A stretch of 64,000 bases of DNA, taken from contig NC_092793.1 of the NCBI RefSeq assembly GCF_918797505.1, positions 62,763,749 to 62,827,748 of the forward strand, in the 5' to 3' direction. Both the position numbers and the translations under genes were made by a program. This document shows positions 46,664 to 57,056 of the stretch, one piece after another. The notes under the pieces were generated by a model, which made no database searches, had not been told where the DNA came from, and saw only the letters and a list, made by a program, of their open reading frames with translations. Numbering within the stretch: the first letter of the stretch is position 1; the number at the start of each line of letters is the position of its first letter. The stretch is from Bemisia tabaci. Lineage: Eukaryota; Arthropoda; Insecta; Hemiptera; Aleyrodidae.

Positions 46664-47145
46664 AAAGGAGGAGTGTTGTTTTGGGCCTTTTCCGGCCCCA
46701 CCTGGATTTTGCCGAATGTTTCATATTTTCAAAGTACTAGTCCTAGGTAGACTTTATGCCAAATATTTTACCGAACGGAGCCCATGCAAAGGTGCAACAA
46801 CTCCTCAAACCCAGATCCTCGGCATCGAAAAATAGTTATTTTCGTCGACTTTTTCGACTGTTATCAGGCCAGTATCAGGACTGTAAAAAGGCCAGAAACG
46901 GAAAGTACGCAAAAAAATACATAGGAATCGTCTGCTGAAGAGTGATAACAGTCGAAAAAGTCGACGAAATTAACTATTTTTCGATGCCGAGGATCTGGGT
47001 TTGAGGAGTTGTTGCACCTTTGCATGGGCTCCGTCCGGTAAAATATTTGACATAAAGTCTACCTAGGCCTAGTACTTTGAAAATATGAAACATTCAGCAA
47101 AATGCAGGTGGTGCCGGAGAAGGCCCAAAACGACACTCCTCCTTT
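46664..47145. repeat. Foldback, 482 bp
   Basis: AAAGGAGGAGTG at the left and CACTCCTCCTTT at the right open an inverted repeat with its axis near 46905. The arm carries GAACGGAGCCCATGCAAAGG and CATCGAAAAATA strings shared with the larger foldback at 59384-62027. Direct repeats of about 75 bp flank it (about 46485-46615 and 47155-47285). Confidence 0.7.
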
Positions 47146-47269
47146 ATTTTTTTTTGTCATAGTTCGTTTGAGCATTCTACTGCGCCGATTGCCATTATTT
47201 TTGCGGTAATCGATAGGTGATAGGCCCTAGATGAGCCTGCTCTAATCAGAATTTGAAAGTAGGACCCAG

Positions 47270-47577
47270 GTTTTTTATTTATAATAGAGGAGACCAGAAA
47301 TCTTAAATAGGGGGCGAAATTTGAAATACCAGCTGATGAAAAATGACGGGAATTTCAAATTTAGCGGAAAATTGAAGTAAGCGGGAAATGTTGAATCTTG
47401 GTCTGATTTTAGCAGGGTAAGGTAAGAAAATTGAAGGTATGCTACTTTGCCACAGACTGTATCCAAAAGCGACGAAACGCTCCGTTCCGTTTCGTCTCAG
47501 TTCTTCTTGGTCGTTCTTTTGTCGAAGCGTCCCCTGGGGGTTGGGCCGCGTAGCGGCCAGGGGGCATAGCCCCCTAG
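47270..47577 (+). repeat. Terminal-type repeat with GC hairpin cluster (left)
   Basis: From about 47270 the sequence matches the reverse complement of 54816-55215. Shared parts include CGAAACGCTCC, GGTAAGGTAA and GACAAAAGA-like segments. It ends in the hairpins GGCCGCGTAGCGGCC and GGGGGCATAGCCCCC followed by TAG. Confidence 0.6.
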
Positions 47578-47904
47578 TTATATATATTCTTGATACCTAG
47601 GTACTTTTCACGTTAAAACGCTGATTTTATTTTCTCATGATTTTTGTGAAGGTTTCGTAGAAATAGACCGCGATTCTATTTCCTCCACGACAGGGCAATA
47701 CACTTTTCCGTCTATCCTGATTTTCATGAATTAAATCTATCAAGCTACCGTAGCGAGATTTCATCAAAACTTTGCAAAAAAAAAACTGCCGCAGCGATTT
47801 CCTTTAAACTTGGCAACAATGAAGCTAAGAATCGCCGGAATATGTCTAAAAATCAACTTTAGAAAAAAAATGCCGCCGAAGCCCAAAAAAAAGAAAACTT
47901 GTTT
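47578..47904. other. Unassigned intronic DNA
   Basis: No gene or repeat boundary was recognised. Confidence 0.3.
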
Positions 47905-48385
47905 CTCCCTATAGTAATGCACTGAGGATACGAGGTTGTTTACGCGCGCCGTGCTGAACAGGTTCAATCGTGTCGCGTGATGTCACATCATCATAGACGC
48001 GGGTGTTTTTCGACCGATTTTTGTGCAAATTGGTGTGTCGGGGTACTTTTCGACGGGAAAATCGAATTTTCGGTCCGATTTTCAAAATTCCAAAACCTAA
48101 GATGGCGGCCACGGCCTAAAATGCTGTGTCGGCTCCTGTTCGATCGATTTTGGTGAAATTCGACAGCTGAGTGCATTTTTCGACGGGAAAGTCGAATTGT
48201 CGGTCAGATTTTTGAAATTCCAAAATCTAAGATGGCGTCCGTGGCCAAAGTGGCGAAGATGCTGTCTTCTCATTATTACCCTTATTTTGAAAGTTAATAG
48301 CCATGAGAAGTGGCTCGCGGAGCAAGTCGCAAGTTTATCGCGAAGCGAGGAGCCGGGGGTCCGGTCCAGGGGCACTCCCAGCTAG
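47905..48385 (-). repeat. Short copy of the tandem-unit element of 27.1-28.3 kb
   Basis: In reverse orientation it carries the same flanks (GAACAGGTTCAATC segment; GGCTCGCGGAGC hairpins at 48311-48375) but only about two tandem units, each with AAGATGGCG. The unit number therefore varies between copies. Confidence 0.65.
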
Positions 48386-48760
48386 CAGTAGGATATTCAA
48401 TGGCAAAAGTAGACTATCCTACCGAATATCCTTATGAGACAAGTGAGATAACTAACCTATGAATATTCTACGAATATCCTACAAACATCCTACCACTGAT
48501 TATCCTCCGAATATCCTACGATTATCTGAGAAAATTATCCTGTAAGTATAGTGCAGTTTGAATTAGAAAAAAAGGAGAAACTATCTGCATCTTAATGAAA
48601 ATGACAACCCAGCTAGCAGTAGAAATCCCATGAATATCCTACCAATGTCCTACGACTTTAATTATCCTCCGAATATCCTGACTTTTTTTAGGTTGTCCTT
48701 AGAATATCCTACGAATATCCGAGAAAACGGCATTTTAGAAATTCCTAGAATAATCATAGG
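48377..48760. repeat. Array of GAATATCCTAC words
   Basis: Two blocks each start CCCAGCTAGCAGTAG (48377 and 48608). They contain GAATATCCTAC and close variants about ten times in all, without fixed spacing. The starts resemble the CCC-A-TAGCA ends of the other word-array elements. The right border is not defined. Confidence 0.55.
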
Positions 48761-48959
48761 ATGAACTCCTCGCATGTACAGAGGATCTCTTTTTAACTTG
48801 TAATATGTTGTGAATTCTTACATCTTTGTGTGTATGTAATTCCGCCCCGACCCCGAGAACCTCTCTGTAGGGCTCCCTGTCCCCTTCCCCTCTCCTAACC
48901 CCTCAATCAAGCCCTCGTTGTTTACATCGCGTTAGTATCAGTTTTTCCTATGATCGGAT

Positions 48960-49625
48960 TGACTTTGATGCGAGTGGCGATCATGCGAAAGTGGTGCCTG
49001 ACAGTAACGAGATATCGATATTGTATAGAGATCAAGATCAATGGATCTAGGTCCCTCGCCAAAACTACTCATCAGACCGCTTGAGTGATTCGGTAGCTTT
49101 GAATTTCGATATCTCGTTATTGTCGGGCACAACTGCCGTTGCAGAGAGATAGAAGAAACCATCAATTCGATACATAGACAATTCCAACTACAGAATAAGG
49201 CTGAACGTGATGAAATAAGTGATACATTTTTTCTTGTGATTGCGGTGGCGGTTTCCATGAAAACTGGCAACCCCGCCTTTACGCGAATTCCGACGGAAAT
49301 TAGGCAATGTTGTGAACACAATGTCACAATAGTCAGAATCGATGGTTTTTTCTATCTCTCTGCAACGGCAGTGGTGCCCGACAATAACGAGATATCGAAA
49401 TTTAAAGCTACCGAATCACTCAAGCGGTCCGATGAGTAGTTTTGGCGAGGGACCTAGATCCATTGATCTTGATCTCTATACAGTATCGATATCTCGTCAC
49501 TGTCAGGCACCACTGCCGTTGCAGAGAGATAGAATAAACCATCGATTCGATACATAGACAATTCCAACTACAGAATAAGGCTGAACGTGATAAAATAAGT
49601 GATACATTTTTTCTTGTGATTGCGG
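48960..49625. repeat. Composite repeat with inverted and direct copies
   Basis: 48985-49160 is matched in inverted form at 49345-49520 (GAGATATCGA, GATCAATGGATCTAGGTCCC and TCACTCAAGCGG shared). The block 49135-49320 is partly repeated in direct orientation at 49510-49625 and resumes at 50061-50160 after a MITE. Confidence 0.65.
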
Positions 49626-50060
49626 TAGAGTCCCTTTATACCCAGAGTTAAGACAACTCGATTATCAGCTGACTGGCAGCCGGCCTTGGCTGGCCATGGA
49701 GGCCGAAACGAGTGCACCCTAACGAACGATATTGAGGGATAAGGATCAGGAATCCTGCGATGTCTGTCACACAAAAACAACAACATCAACAAATTGACCA
49801 ATTAAAAAGAGAATGAGATTGGTTTGTGAATAAATTCTGAATCTATTTTCATTTTGGACCGATGGAAATAACAACTTACTCTTGATAAACCACAATTAGG
49901 TAATATTTTCATTATTCTTGTTCACATTCGAGGTACCGCCATCTTGGTGCACTCGTTCCGGGCTCCATGAGCGAGAACCAATCAGAATTGGATTTTTTTT
50001 AGGCCACTTCCAGCCCAACCAAAAGTGAGTTGTCTTAACTCTGGGTATAAAGGGACTCTA
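49626..50060. mobile_element. hAT-type MITE, 435 bp
   Basis: The inverted ends TAGAGTCCCTTTATACCCAG and complement are perfect over about 30 bp. An 8-bp duplication GATTGCGG flanks it (49618-49625 and 50061-50068). It interrupts the composite repeat, whose two halves are contiguous in the other copy. Confidence 0.88.
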
Positions 50061-50167
50061 GATTGCGGTGGCGGTTTCCATGAAAACTGGCAATCCCGCC
50101 TTTACGTGAATTCCGTTGGAAATCAGGCAATGTTGTGAACACCAAGTCGCAAATGGTCAGTTTAGGT

Positions 50168-50504
50168 CAGAGACAAGAGACCCTCCACTGGCCTCCTAGC
50201 GACAGGTGGAAGCTTTTACTTTCGGGGTTTCAACAATTCCTTATGGACAATTATTAGGGAGCAACAGTCATCACGCTAGTTTCGGCTGTTGACTTACCTA
50301 CATGGTCGATGATGAGCTTCGGATGACGTCATGAGCCAAACAACTTTCCCAAACGTCGGCCATTTTCGGCTTGTTTGCAAAACGAAACTGCCAACACGTT
50401 GTTGAACATCAACCATGTAGGTAAGTCAACAGTAGAATGCTGAAGTCCCGAAAGTAAAAGCTTCCACCATGACCAAAATACTAGTGGAGGGTCTCTTGTC
50501 TCTG
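50168..50504. mobile_element. hAT-type MITE, 337 bp
   Basis: The inverted ends CAGAGACAAGAGACCCTCCA and complement are flanked by the perfect 8-bp repeat GTTTAGGT (50160-50167 and 50505-50512). The inner arms also pair (GGAAGCTTTTACTTTCGGG). Non-coding. Confidence 0.88.
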
Positions 50505-50512
50505 GTTTAGGT

Positions 50513-51192
50513 TAACAAATGTGGCTGGACGTGATTAAATGAGTACTACTTTAAATTGTGATCGCAGCGGTGGTTGAAAACCGGCAACACCGCCGCTACT
50601 CGAATTCCTAAAAATCATGTGAAAGTTTCAACAAAGCGCAAAACATGAACTGACTTCTCGAATTTTGTTTGGTCTAGGCGTTTTGCTTTAACACGGAGTC
50701 GCGAAACGTACCTAAACGAGCGTCAATATCGGGCGACGGCGTGTTGCCGAATTTTCAAATCGCTATAACTCGTTTTCCTTGAGTTTCTCAGAAAAGTATA
50801 ACATATTGATGGATGCGGAATCGAACGAACAATAATTTCGACAGGTTTTTATTTAATCCCCACCAACCGCAAACACTTTTTTAGGCAGTAACATGATTTT
50901 AAATAATTACGAAAATTAAAAAATGGCCAAAACGTGGCAATAGTGGAGTCAAATTAAGATTTATTTTGCTTAAGTCGATAGAGCGTAATTTTCTGCGTTT
51001 TTGGTTTAAGTACGAGCTCTGTAACTGCATTTTTGCGAAAATTATGGATGTTTGAAGGTTACGACTTTAAAAAATGGAAACGCTGTTTCCCTGGGGCTCA
51101 TGCAAAAACGGAGCTAGGGATAAGCCTCTCTCAACTAGTACTATCAGCCCACAAAGTTTCGCACATTCCGGGCTGGGTACATTTTTCGCCTA
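50513..51192. other. Unassigned intronic DNA
   Basis: No gene or repeat boundary was recognised. Confidence 0.3.
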
Positions 51193-51194
51193 TA

Positions 51195-51932
51195 CAGGGT
51201 GTCCCAAAAGTCCCTTCCACTCCCTCTAAAATTTTACCTAATAAATAGTTTGAAACGAAACTTTGGGGATGTTCATCGATCAATGTTAGCCACTTTTGGG
51301 ACCCCCCAAAATCCAACCGTAAACGTCTGTAATTCCAAGTTTCCGCCTCTTTTCTGGCGCCATTTTGAAGTTATTTAGAATTTCAAAAACCCAATGAACG
51401 ATTCGTTTTTCTCATGTCGAAATACCCCCCCAATACAAAGTTTCATGCAAATCCACCGGTAGACAGCCTAAATACTCCCTTACCGCTCCAGGTCGCCATT
51501 TTGACCGCCGCCATTTTGAGAAGGACAGGATGTCCGGAAAACTAATGCCAGAATCGTTTTCTTCGTCCCAAAAAACCGTCGGATACCAGTTTTCGTCCCA
51601 ATCGGTCAAAAAGCGGAGATGTCAAATTTCCATGATTTTGAACTTTGACCGGCCGCCATTTTGTCAAAAATGAAGATTTTGACTTGCGGTTTGCGCCAAA
51701 AATTTTCTTTTTTTATCCTCTTTTGATTGATTTGTGACAAAGGGGGGGGGGGTTGTTATTAAAAAAAAAGTTGGGGTCCGTAGCCCTTCCACACGGGGGG
51801 GGGGGGGGGCGAAAATTTTGGGGGGTCTCAAAAGTAGCTAACATTGATCAATGAACATCCCTAAAGTTTCGTTTCGAACTATTAATTAAGTAAAATTTTA
51901 GAGGGGGTGGAAGGGACTTTTGGGACACCCTG
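51195..51932. mobile_element. TA-flanked element with CAGGGTGTCCC ends, 738 bp
   Basis: The first 19 bases, CAGGGTGTCCCAAAAGTCC, equal those of the 1.2-kb palindromes, but the inside is different. Inverted ends are about 130 bp, including CGAAACTTT and TTGATC(G/A)ATG. TA lies outside on both sides. It holds CCGCCATTTTG motifs and long G runs. Non-coding. Confidence 0.8.
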
Positions 51933-51934
51933 TA

Positions 51935-52569
51935 TGAATAACCCTCCTCTTGAATGCAGCCACCTTTTGACAAAGCTCGCCCACTTGTAAGCGAACTTTG
52001 TCTTTTACATTAAGTATTGCTTTTTAAATTGTTGGATTCCTGTGCAGCTCTCTGCCGGTGTGAATAGACGCTATCAGTACCACGTCACAGTCGGTATCGA
52101 TTGTATTGAACTGGATTCAAATAATCAAACGTAACGTTACTATTCAACATCATCCGTGATAATCCCAGGAATAAAAGCGCAGTCTGAAAAAAAGTTTTAT
52201 TAGAGTCAGTACTTTTAATTGCGGAACGTTCCTGTATAATTAAGTTGACGGAATAAAGCAGTCTCAGAAAGTAGAAAATGCCTACGAAAGCCACCATGAT
52301 TTAGGTCACACCTATGCCACTCTAGTTTCCTGTTTTTTGACAGTGAAATTCTGGGATTAAAGCGTCTTGGGAATGAAAGAGGTGTCCAAAAGTTGCCACA
52401 AACACACCGGTAATCGACCGATGACTCTTCGGATGGGATGGGAGTAGTGGGTATTGGCGCGGGAATTTCGAAAAAACCGCAGGCTCGCAGGCTCCCGCAA
52501 ACTTGAGAATCCATCACTGCTCCCCCGGAAGTGCAGCGAAGATATTTACAGGGGCATAGTTCCGGATAT
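51935..52569. other. Unassigned intronic DNA
   Basis: No gene. A minus-strand frame of 136 codons (52215-52625) overlaps the next foldback and matches nothing known to me. Confidence 0.3.
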
Positions 52570-53013
52570 AAGGTGATAAGATGGACGCCATATTTTGTGT
52601 CAGAACGACGTGCGATGTATCGCATCGATTGGCTCTACTTTTTCAGCTACCAATCATTTTTCTCGAATTTTGAGATCGCAATTCTGTTGTCGGGAGACTA
52701 AAGCACTCACTTGCCAATTTTTACCAAGAAATTCAACGTAATAAAGGCGTGGTTTTTTTAGAGGAAAAATATCGCATTCGATACTGATATCGAAACTGCA
52801 CTCGAATGCAATATTTTTCCTCTAAAAAAACCACGCCTTTCTTACGTTGAATTTCTTTGTAATAATTGGTAAGTGAGTGCTGTAGTCTCCTGACAACAGA
52901 ATTTCGATCTCAAAATTCGAGAAAAATGACGAGTATCTGAAAAAATGGAACCAGTTGATGCGATATATCGCATGCCGTTTTGACACAAAATATGGCCTCC
53001 ATCGAATCACCTT
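52570..53013. repeat. Foldback, 444 bp
   Basis: AAGGTGAT...GGACGCCATATTTTGTGTCA at the left pairs with its complement at the right. The axis is near 52790, where GAGGAAAAATAT(C/T)GCATTCGA faces its complement. Arms are about 215 bp. No target duplication is clear. Confidence 0.75.
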
Positions 53014-54815
53014 CATGTCAAAATGAAACATTATTCTGCTAAAAATATTTGGTAGAGGCAAAGATCAATGGTATATTTTAGATTTGTAATACCTTTACTC
53101 ACAACGTTAAGTCCATGGAAAAATTATGCCGGAGTGTCTTGCTGGTGCGACTTTTGGAGGTGAATTTTGTCTAAATGAAGGTAATGTAGAGACTGTCTTG
53201 AGTATTTTAAGGTAAAAATCAAATTATGTTATCTTTTAAAGTCAAAATTTAGCGCCTTTTTTCCCAAATTTTCAATTTCTTTTTTTTACATTTTTCTCTC
53301 AGAAAAAGAAAGATAGTGCAGTGATAGGTGTGATAAAAATTTGAGTCTACACTCTATTAAGTATTCAATGCACTCACGATTACGGTTGGCCGAAACTATG
53401 ACAATAATTCGCTTACAGTCGTATAATTCACCACTAAGTATGCTATTTATGGTAAGATGAAATTATTTTTGAATGCACAATGAAGCCCTCCCAACATAGT
53501 GTTTATGGACACTGAATGCAGAGGTAAATAAAATGTTTTGCTTTGAACGGAAATATGAAACTTTTCCCCTTTCTTCCTGGGATGGGCCATTGCCACAAGT
53601 TGGAAACGTTCAACAGAGCCTTTAAGGAGAAACGTTGTTGATTTATGATGATGATTGAATGAAAAATTAATGGGTATTTATTTTCACACATTTCAGCTCC
53701 AAAGAGGAAATCATTTGATAGTACATTTTTTTAAAATCAAGCACACCATCATATTAAATTTTAACAAGATGAAGCACTTTAGTTTTGAGAAGAAAACTGA
53801 GCAATCGCGTTGTCTTCTGCGCTGGAAGCCTTTCAGGTGCACTCCTTCGAGGAAAGGAAACTGTTCAGCAGGGATGTTTAATTGTTTAAGTTACCTGAAG
53901 GCGTCTAAGGTGTCCACGAAAAATGCATCATCCATCTCAGGAGAGTTTAACGAGACTAACAACAGGAGTTCCTAGAGACAGATTGCTTTACAGCTCACAT
54001 TAATACAAGATTAATGGCACACAATCTGAATTCAAGAAAAGCATGCAGATGTCCTTCAGCATGTGGGAGAATTTTTCACCGATCTGAAAAGGGCTCCAAA
54101 ATGATGGGTGCTTCAAAGTGCGCATGTTCACTGTATCCTAAGACAAGATAAAAAGATAATGATGTCTGGAAGATCACAATCGATTGAATCCTCCTCTCTA
54201 TTTCATAAAATTCTACTCACTCATCTGTTGTTTCCACATCAGTGCATAATGGACAGTGATCATGCGTTGCTGAGCAAAAATTAGGTCGGAGCGGGAGCTC
54301 AGTGAGAACTTGAGGCACATTTCGATGGAAACTGTATCGATTGACCTACCGATATACGGGCTACTACAAAGACGATAAGACATTCACTAGGTATTTAAAT
54401 GCTTACGTTGATATTACTCAGTTAAGGTCAGGCGAACAAAATAATAATTGATAAAGCAACACTTTTTATCCAAAAGGAACAAGAACGAGGGATCAACTGT
54501 TGGGTGAACACATAGGTAATGAGCAACGATTTTTCGGAAAAAATCCCGCACACTCGATAGAAATACTAATTTATATACAAAATACCATTCGAAGAAACTT
54601 CACTTAAATTCCTGTACCTCCTGTAACTTTTCCTAATTTTCACGAACTCATTACTAAATAAACAACGGAGAACCCGACAGTTCCCATAAGAAGCCATGTA
54701 TTTCGGTTTTTTACCACCGGCTCCTAACCTCTATCCACACTGGAATCGCGGCACATCGGTGATCAATGACAGAAGTGATGGCTGCTGGAATTCTGCAACT
54801 TTTGATCAAAGACAT
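53014..54815. other. Unassigned intronic DNA
   Basis: No gene, RNA or element border was recognised. A 106-codon frame at 53655-53975 has no recognisable domain. Confidence 0.3.
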
Positions 54816-55215
54816 AGGAGGCTATGCCCCCTGGCCGCTACGCGGCCCAACCCCCAGGGGGTGCTTCGCCCTCTCTTAGGCCCGCTTCGACAAAAGAGCG
54901 ACCAAAAAAAATGAAAACATTTTCATACCCGACTCTCATTTGTCCAATCTTCCTCTGGCCGGAAACGATTGGACCAATAAAAATCAAATAAGAAAACCGC
55001 CATTTATTTCCAACTTCAGGCCAAGACTGAAACGAAACGGAATGAATGAAATGGAGCGTTTCGTTATTTTTGCATAGTCTGTAGTAAAGGAGCACAATTT
55101 CGATTCACTTATTACCTTACCCTAGACTCTACTAACAGACCAAGATCCTTGATTTCCCGCTCAGTTCAATTTACCGCAAAATTTGAAATTCCCGCCAATG
55201 AAAAATGGCGGGAAT
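54816..55215 (-). repeat. Terminal-type repeat with GC hairpin cluster (right)
   Basis: Inverted partner of 47270-47577: GGCTATGCCCCCTGGCCGC, ACGCGGCCCAACCCCCAGGG, then the flank with GGAGCGTTTCG and TTACCTTACCCTAGA. Confidence 0.6.
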
Positions 55216-55309
55216 TTCAAATGGATTTCTCGGTAACAGCAATAAAGCGGACCACGTGCATGGCGCGCTTAACAGGGTTCACGTGGAAATGAAGCGTAGA
55301 GTACATATA

Positions 55310-56510
55310 CAGGGTGTCCCAAAAGTCCGTACCCCCCCTCGTAACTTTTGAACGGTTAGAGATAGAAGAATGAAACTTTGGGAATGTTTCTATATTAAAG
55401 GAGACGATCTTCTAGGGGGGTCAAAATTTTTGTCCCCCCCTCAGGGGGGCGCGAGGGCCCCCAACTTTTTTTTTTCAAATGGTAACCCCTATCTTGTGAT
55501 ACATCATTAGAAAGAGCATGAAAAACTAAGACTTTTGGCGCAAACCGCAAATCAATATCTTAATTTTTGACCGAGTTATGATAGGTCAAAGGTCAAATTT
55601 GACCTTTTTTCAAAAAATCATATCTCCGGTTCCAATTATCGTAAAGAAAAAAACAAAACGGGAAACTTTACCAAATTGTAAGCACTTTTAAGTAAAAATC
55701 ACAGAAATTACTTTAAACTAATTTTATGGGGGGTTTCCGACCCCCAAATACGTCATTTTAAAGGTCACACGATATTCTCGCGAAATGAGCCAATTTCCCC
55801 TTACTTTTCCTCAACATTATCATAGTAAGTTCAAAATTAGTTCAACATTGCGTTTTCAAGTCCCCAAATTTCGGGCAAAGTTCAAAAAACGAAATTTAAG
55901 GTGATTCAATTCAACCATTGAAATTTCATTTTTTTAAAACTTTGTTCGGAATTTGGGGACTTGAAAACGCAATGTTGAACTAATTTTGAACTTACTATGA
56001 TAATGTTGAGGAAAAGTAAGGGGAAATTGGCTCATTTCGCGAGAATATCGTGTGACCTTTAAAATGACGTATTTGGGGGTCGGAAACCCCCCATAAAATT
56101 AGTTTAAAGTAATTTCTGTGATTTTTACTTAAAAGTGCTTACAATTTGGTAAAGTTTCCCGTTTTGTTTTTTTCTTTACGATAATTGGAACCGGAGATAT
56201 GATTTTTTGAAAAAAGGTCAAATTTGATCTTTGACCTATCATAACTCGGTCAAAAATTAAGATATTGATTTGCGGTTTGCGCCAAAAGTCTTAGTTTTTT
56301 ATGCTCTTTCTAATGATGTATCACAAGATAGGGGTTACCATTTGAAAAAAAAAAGTTGGGGGCCCCCGCGCCCCCCTAAGGGGGGGACAAAAATTTTGAC
56401 CCCCCTAGAAGATCGTCCCCTTTGATATAGAAACATTCCCAAAGTTTCATTCTTCTATCTCTAACCGTTCAAAAGTTACGAGGGGGGGTACGGACTTTTG
56501 GGACACCCTG
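55310..56510. mobile_element. Palindromic TA-flanked element, 1.2 kb (copy 2)
   Basis: It has the same ends, length and near-perfect internal symmetry as 45246-46447, with TA at 55308-55309 and 56511-56512. The two copies differ at scattered positions, and those changes tend to be mirrored in both arms of the same copy. It ends about 400 bp before CHSY exon 2. Confidence 0.85.
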
Positions 56511-56761
56511 TATAGAGTCATAATGAAAATGGAAGAGCAGGCGCCATGTTCTGCTCGACGAGTTCCGAGCCCGGTGTGCGCTGAGCTTCGGTCACTTTTT
56601 CGACAAATGTTCGATCCAAAATGACGGTGTGGATAGGTGATTCGGAATTACCGGAATCATCGGTAATTAGGAATTACTAATTCCTAACATTTTTGTTTGC
56701 ATCGGACGGCCGGGTACCCGTGTATCGGAAACAATCCCGCATGCCGAGAGGCAAGGATTTG

Positions 56762-56918
56762 TGTGTTGATATTTCAGATGCAAACGATTGAATAAATACC
56801 CTAGCACGAGGAAAGTGGTTATTTAATTTGTTTGTTGATATTTCAGATGCAAACGATTGAATAAATACTCTAGCACGAGGAAAGTGGCTACTTAATTTGT
56901 TTGTTGATATTTCAGATG
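56762..56918 (+). promoter_or_regulatory. Triplicated 3' splice site of CHSY exon 2
   Basis: A 69-bp unit is tandemly repeated so that TTGATATTTCAG plus ATGCAAACGATT occurs three times, with AG ending at 56777, 56846 and 56915. Only the last continues into the conserved exon. After the first two, the same frame reads four codons plus GAA and then TAA. Use of an upstream acceptor would therefore place a stop just after the exon junction unless the segment is re-spliced. Confidence 0.85.
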
Positions 56919-57056
56919 CAAACGATTCTATATCACAACTCGAGCGGGAAAGAAGCGTTCACGGGGAACTTGAAACGGAAAGAGGTGCACCGCGCCATCA
57001 CCCTGCATCCAGTCAAACAGCATAACCACATGTACAGAGTTCACAATTATATGAAG
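56916..57056 (+). CDS. CHSY1: Chondroitin sulfate synthase, coding exon 2
   Basis: Forty-seven codons in phase 0 continue the protein after WSYE of exon 1. MQTILYHN, the basic KRKEVHRAITLHP segment and HMYRVHNYMK follow the order seen in animal CHSY proteins, just after the N-terminal glycosyltransferase domain. The acceptor ATATTTCAG precedes it, and the donor AAG followed by GTACCC starts at 57057. The donor is weaker than that of exon 1. The rest of the protein, including the C-terminal catalytic domain, must lie beyond the window. Exon 1 to exon 2 continuity is an inference from family sequence and phase. Confidence 0.9.

Larger units (their letters stand above)
14000..56915 (+). other. 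CHSY intron 1, 42.9 kb
   Basis: The donor GTGAGT at 14000 and the acceptor ATATTTCAG ending at 56915 join two phase-0 coding exons of one protein. The intron is packed with nested elements: two Penelope-type pieces' relatives, LINE fragments, an LTR element and many foldbacks. No further host exon was recognised inside it. All these elements would be carried in the CHSY pre-mRNA, in sense or antisense. Confidence 0.85.

Noticed and set aside
52215..52625. 136-codon minus-strand frame
   Set aside because: It runs into a foldback arm and resembles no known protein.
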